A DNA stretch of 64,000 nucleotides. It comes from Gimesia benthica. Its GTDB lineage: Bacteria; Planctomycetota; Planctomycetia; Planctomycetales; Planctomycetaceae. Positions 60,182-64,000 of this stretch are shown here, piece by piece. How positions within the stretch are numbered: the stretch's first letter is position 1; each line of letters starts with the position of its first letter. The stretch lies in the NCBI RefSeq assembly GCF_009720525.1, contig NZ_CP043930.1, positions 558,001 to 622,000 of the forward strand, read 5' to 3'. A model generated the notes under the pieces. That model saw nothing but the letters and a program-made list of their open reading frames with translations, was not told where the DNA came from and did no database searches. Position numbers and translations under genes: made by a program.

Positions 60182-61189
60182 TCAGACTCGCGAATTTTCG
60201 CTTGTTTCAAACATCTCGCGAAATTTACCGAGCACCTTGGTAACCGCGGAAGAGAGGGGGCCATTCAGCATGGCACCAGAAGCCTGACGATGCCCACCAC
60301 CGCCGAAGGATTCGGCAATCTTTGAGACATCCCAGTCAGTGCGACAGCGAAAACTGACTTTTACCTGTCGACTCCGTTGCTCCACTGCAATGAATGCTGC
60401 CTGCGTCCCAGCCAGGGTCAGACAGTAGTTAACCAGCCCTTCAGTGTCCACGGGAGTCGTCCCTGTGGCACTGAAATCTTCACAGGTCACTATGGTGTAA
60501 GCCAGCAGCCCATCAAAATCAGACTGGACTTTTCCCAGCACACGACCCATCAGTTTTAATTGAGGCAGGTTGTTCTGTTCGTACAGATTTTCATAGATTC
60601 GATGCGGTTCTGCACCGGCCCGAATCAGTTCGCTGATTATCTGCATCGTGTAGGCAGTAGTGGAGGGGAATCTGAACCACCCTGTGTCCGTGGCGATTGC
60701 AGCATAGAGAAATGTGGCGATTTCCGGGGTCAATTTACAGTTCAAAGCCTGCCCCAGATCAAAAATCAGACAGCCGGTCGCGGGAGAGGTCACATCTTTG
60801 AACTCGTCTGCCCCCAGAGAATCAGAGCTGACATGATGGTCAATGATGACTTTCCGCGACTTTGTTTTACGATAAAAGTTCGCCAGTCCCGGCAGTTGTG
60901 ACCAGGCACTTGTATCCAGGATAATATGGATCTCTGCCCATTCGAAATCTTCGGTGGCGACCCCATCGCCGACATGGTGAACTTCATGTTCTCCCACCAG
61001 AAAATCCATCCCCTTCGGTTGAACCGAAGGATTAATGATACGAACCTCTTTTCCCAGCTGCCTCAGGAAACCGGCAAGGGCCAGTTCTGAGCCGAGTGCA
61101 TCCGCGTCAGGACGAACATGACAGGAGAGAAGCACCTTCTGATGCGCACCGATCAGTTCACAGAGGGGGCTCCAGTCAATCTTGCTCAT
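60182..61189 (-). CDS. DHH/DHHA1 phosphoesterase, oligoribonuclease NrnA-like
   Basis: 335 residues. The DHH domain shows DADALGSELALAG (motif I), DTSAWS, IDHHVSSD (DHH motif) and a fourth region ATDTGWFRF. The C-terminal DHHA1 domain ends with GGGHRQASGA. These motifs bind two Mn2+ and fit NrnA, which degrades short RNA oligonucleotides and dephosphorylates pAp. It lies 79 bases after ribF on the same strand, and the pair may be co-transcribed. Start ATG 61189 follows AGGAAT. Identity of fold is very secure; activity is inferred from family. Confidence 0.93.
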   Translation of the reverse strand: MSKIDWSPLCELIGAHQKVLLSCHVRPDADALGSELALAGFLRQLGKEVRIINPSVQPKGMDFLVGEHEVHHVGDGVATEDFEWAEIHIILDTSAWSQLPGLANFYRKTKSRKVIIDHHVSSDSLGADEFKDVTSPATGCLIFDLGQALNCKLTPEIATFLYAAIATDTGWFRFPSTTAYTMQIISELIRAGAEPHRIYENLYEQNNLPQLKLMGRVLGKVQSDFDGLLAYTIVTCEDFSATGTTPVDTEGLVNYCLTLAGTQAAFIAVEQRSRQVKVSFRCRTDWDVSKIAESFGGGGHRQASGAMLNGPLSSAVTKVLGKFREMFETSENSRV

Positions 61190-61268
61190 TCATGATTCCT
61201 GATCTAGTTGTGTGTTCCTGCTGATTACCTGAACTGACACCAGCTCAGCATCTGAACATCATAGAAGA

Positions 61269-62213
61269 TTATTCCAGGCCCTTCCATTCAGTGGCCTGCT
61301 TTTTTGCTGATTCAACATCAATCGTCAATTGTATTTTGAGCGCCTCGACATTAGCAAAGGTTTGGACGTCTCTCAGTTTGTTTAGAAATTGTACGCGCAA
61401 CTCCTGATCGTAAATCTCTCCTGTAAAACCAATCAAATGGACTTCGACTTTCGCGTCCTGGTTTTGGAAAGTTGGATTGCCTCCCAGATTGATTGCCGCG
61501 GGGAAACGTTTTCCCTCTGTGATGGCAAATCCACTGTAGACACCTTCCCCCGGAAGTAATGTCGGCACTCCCGAAAGATTTGCGGTAGGAAAACCAAGCC
61601 CCCGTCCCCGGGCATCCCCATGACCGACTGTCCCCTTAATCTGATAGAGCCGTCCCAGCATCTCTGCTGCCAGATCCACTTGTCCCATCTGGATCGCTTT
61701 ACGAATTTCCGAAGAAGAAATCATCCGCTCAGCGCACATGCTGGGTTCAACAACCTTGAAAAACATACCCGCCTCTTCACAGAGAGACTCCAGCAGTGTC
61801 ACATCTCCTGCACGATCTTTACCAAAATAAAAGTTGGGACCTTCCACGAGTCCTTGAGCACACAACTGATCACACAGAATCTGCTGAAAAAACTCCTGTG
61901 GACTCAAATTCAACAGCTCCCGACTGGTGGGGTAGGCGATGACACAATCCACGCCCAAGTGTCCCAGAATCGCGGCACGCTCTTCAATTCCCATCAGTTC
62001 GGGTGGGGCGTGTTCGGGGCGGAGCAGGTGAATGGGATGGGGATCAAATGTGAAGACCATCGGCGGCAGCTCTCTCTGGCGGGCATGATCGACCAGCGTC
62101 TGAATCATCTTCTGATGACCCCGGTGGACGCCATCAAAGTTCCCGATCGAGATCATTCCGCCCCGACAGGCATCGAATCCTTCTGTACCACGTATTAACA
62201 CCGCTGAACCCAA
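61269..62213 (-). CDS. ribF: Bifunctional riboflavin kinase / FAD synthetase
   Basis: Converts riboflavin to FMN and FMN to FAD. The N-terminal FAD synthetase contains GNFDGVHRGHQKMI and FDPHPIHLLRP; the C-terminal flavokinase has GTVGHGDARGRGLGFPTANL, PGEGVYSG and NLGGNPTF. 314 residues, normal. No good ribosome site: a TTG at 62213 and a GTG at 62201 (MLIRGTEGF) are the available starts, and the N-terminal RGTEGF before the conserved GNFDG is needed, so I take the longer. A DHH phosphoesterase gene follows. Identity secure, start uncertain. Confidence 0.95.
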   Translation of the reverse strand: MGSAVLIRGTEGFDACRGGMISIGNFDGVHRGHQKMIQTLVDHARQRELPPMVFTFDPHPIHLLRPEHAPPELMGIEERAAILGHLGVDCVIAYPTSRELLNLSPQEFFQQILCDQLCAQGLVEGPNFYFGKDRAGDVTLLESLCEEAGMFFKVVEPSMCAERMISSSEIRKAIQMGQVDLAAEMLGRLYQIKGTVGHGDARGRGLGFPTANLSGVPTLLPGEGVYSGFAITEGKRFPAAINLGGNPTFQNQDAKVEVHLIGFTGEIYDQELRVQFLNKLRDVQTFANVEALKIQLTIDVESAKKQATEWKGLE

Positions 62214-62524
62214 TATTTATTTGTCTTTATTTAGTAATTCGCCTGAATCGGGACAGATCGTCAGAAGTACCCCTTGAATCGACACGAATTCAGAAAATGT
62301 AGAGCGATAAGTACCATCTGCTCCCAAATATTGCTACTATTAAGCGTAGGAAAGGTGTTTCCTCGCTCTCCCCGATCTACGTCAGGTCTTGCTCCACATC
62401 TCTGGACCAGCCTGCATCCGGAGGGTGCTCACCTGTTTTTTCAAGCATGCTTTTGGTATCTCAAAACTCAACATGATACCATCCAGTAACAGATTCACTT
62501 TATTAAATAACTGGAGATAACGAA
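62214..62524. other. Intergenic region between ribF and the Gfo/Idh/MocA gene
   Basis: Divergent region of 311 bases. No gene is supported; one 72-codon plus-strand frame (62274-62489) has no ribosome site or recognisable sequence. GGAG lies about 11 bases before the ATG at 62525. Confidence 0.5.

Positions 62525-64000
<1,476 letters not shown>

Noticed and set aside
62274..62489. 72-codon plus-strand frame between ribF and the Gfo/Idh/MocA gene
   Set aside because: No ribosome site, no homology recalled, atypical amino-acid mix.

Overview
The window is chromosomal DNA from a planctomycete, most likely a Gimesia/Planctomyces-type organism. This is judged from gene content, not from a database search. 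The pointers are a prepilin-leader DUF1559 protein with the C-terminal H-X9-DG motif, a PVC-type propeller/HEAT/cytochrome c protein, a Tat-exported Gfo/Idh/MocA oxidoreductase, a squalene-hopene cyclase, a MoxR/DUF58/BatA/DUF4175 gene row and a cytochrome b fused to cytochrome c. Coding density is moderate, start codons include TTG and GTG, and base composition looks even. I saw no tRNA, rRNA, CRISPR array, insertion sequence, prophage or attachment site.

Layout. 1-5.7 kb, minus strand: uvrB (cut by the window edge), scpA, a class I glutamine-amidotransferase-fold protein that has lost its catalytic Cys and Glu, and a frameshifted MFS transporter. 5.9-17.4 kb, plus strand: tsaE, an extended SDR, a small membrane protein, dnaE (interrupted by a frameshift in a G run), a small exported protein, bioB, squalene-hopene cyclase and a DUF1559 pseudopilin-like gene closed by a strong terminator. 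17.7-32.5 kb, plus strand: an eight-gene cell-envelope row made of a TPR/HExxH metallopeptidase, a DUF4159 protein, MoxR ATPase, DUF58, BatA/VWA, a giant coiled-coil DUF4175 protein, a VWA/GATase-like membrane protein and a caspase-like (clan CD) exported protein. Most junctions are tight or overlapping. This is the strongest candidate for an incompletely described system here.

32.6-37.4 kb, minus strand: a primary-like sigma factor, ribosomal protein S1 with its terminator, and a DUF4432 aldose-epimerase-like enzyme. 37.6-42.1 kb, plus strand: a family 2 glycosyltransferase, ftsH and a DEAD-box helicase. 42.1-46.5 kb, minus strand: trxB, an M24 aminopeptidase, bioF and an Asp-nucleophile alpha/beta hydrolase, closely spaced. 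The trxB-panB intergenic region holds an isolated minus-strand terminator with a UUCG loop and a cluster of TTGCA/TGCAA inverted repeats. 47.1-50.1 kb: panB (plus), a DPM-type glycosyltransferase and a His-rich TPR-like exported protein (both minus). 51.0-55.3 kb, plus strand: a very Cys-rich HEAT-repeat exported protein, then the Rieske and cytochrome b/c fusion genes of a bc1-type complex. 55.3-62.2 kb, minus strand: an S41-like peptidase, the large PVC-type heme protein, an NrnA-like DHH phosphoesterase and ribF. 62.5 kb to the end, plus strand: a Tat-exported Gfo/Idh/MocA protein cut by the window edge.

How the genes fit together: the 17.7-32.5 kb row probably builds or remodels an envelope complex, with MoxR as chaperone-type ATPase acting on VWA partners. 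The 52.7-55.3 kb pair is a respiratory complex III variant. bioB and bioF are biotin genes in separate loci. The two frameshifts, in the MFS gene and dnaE, both fall in a G run of the coding strand that is one base short. This looks more like base-calling undercounts than biology, but should be checked.
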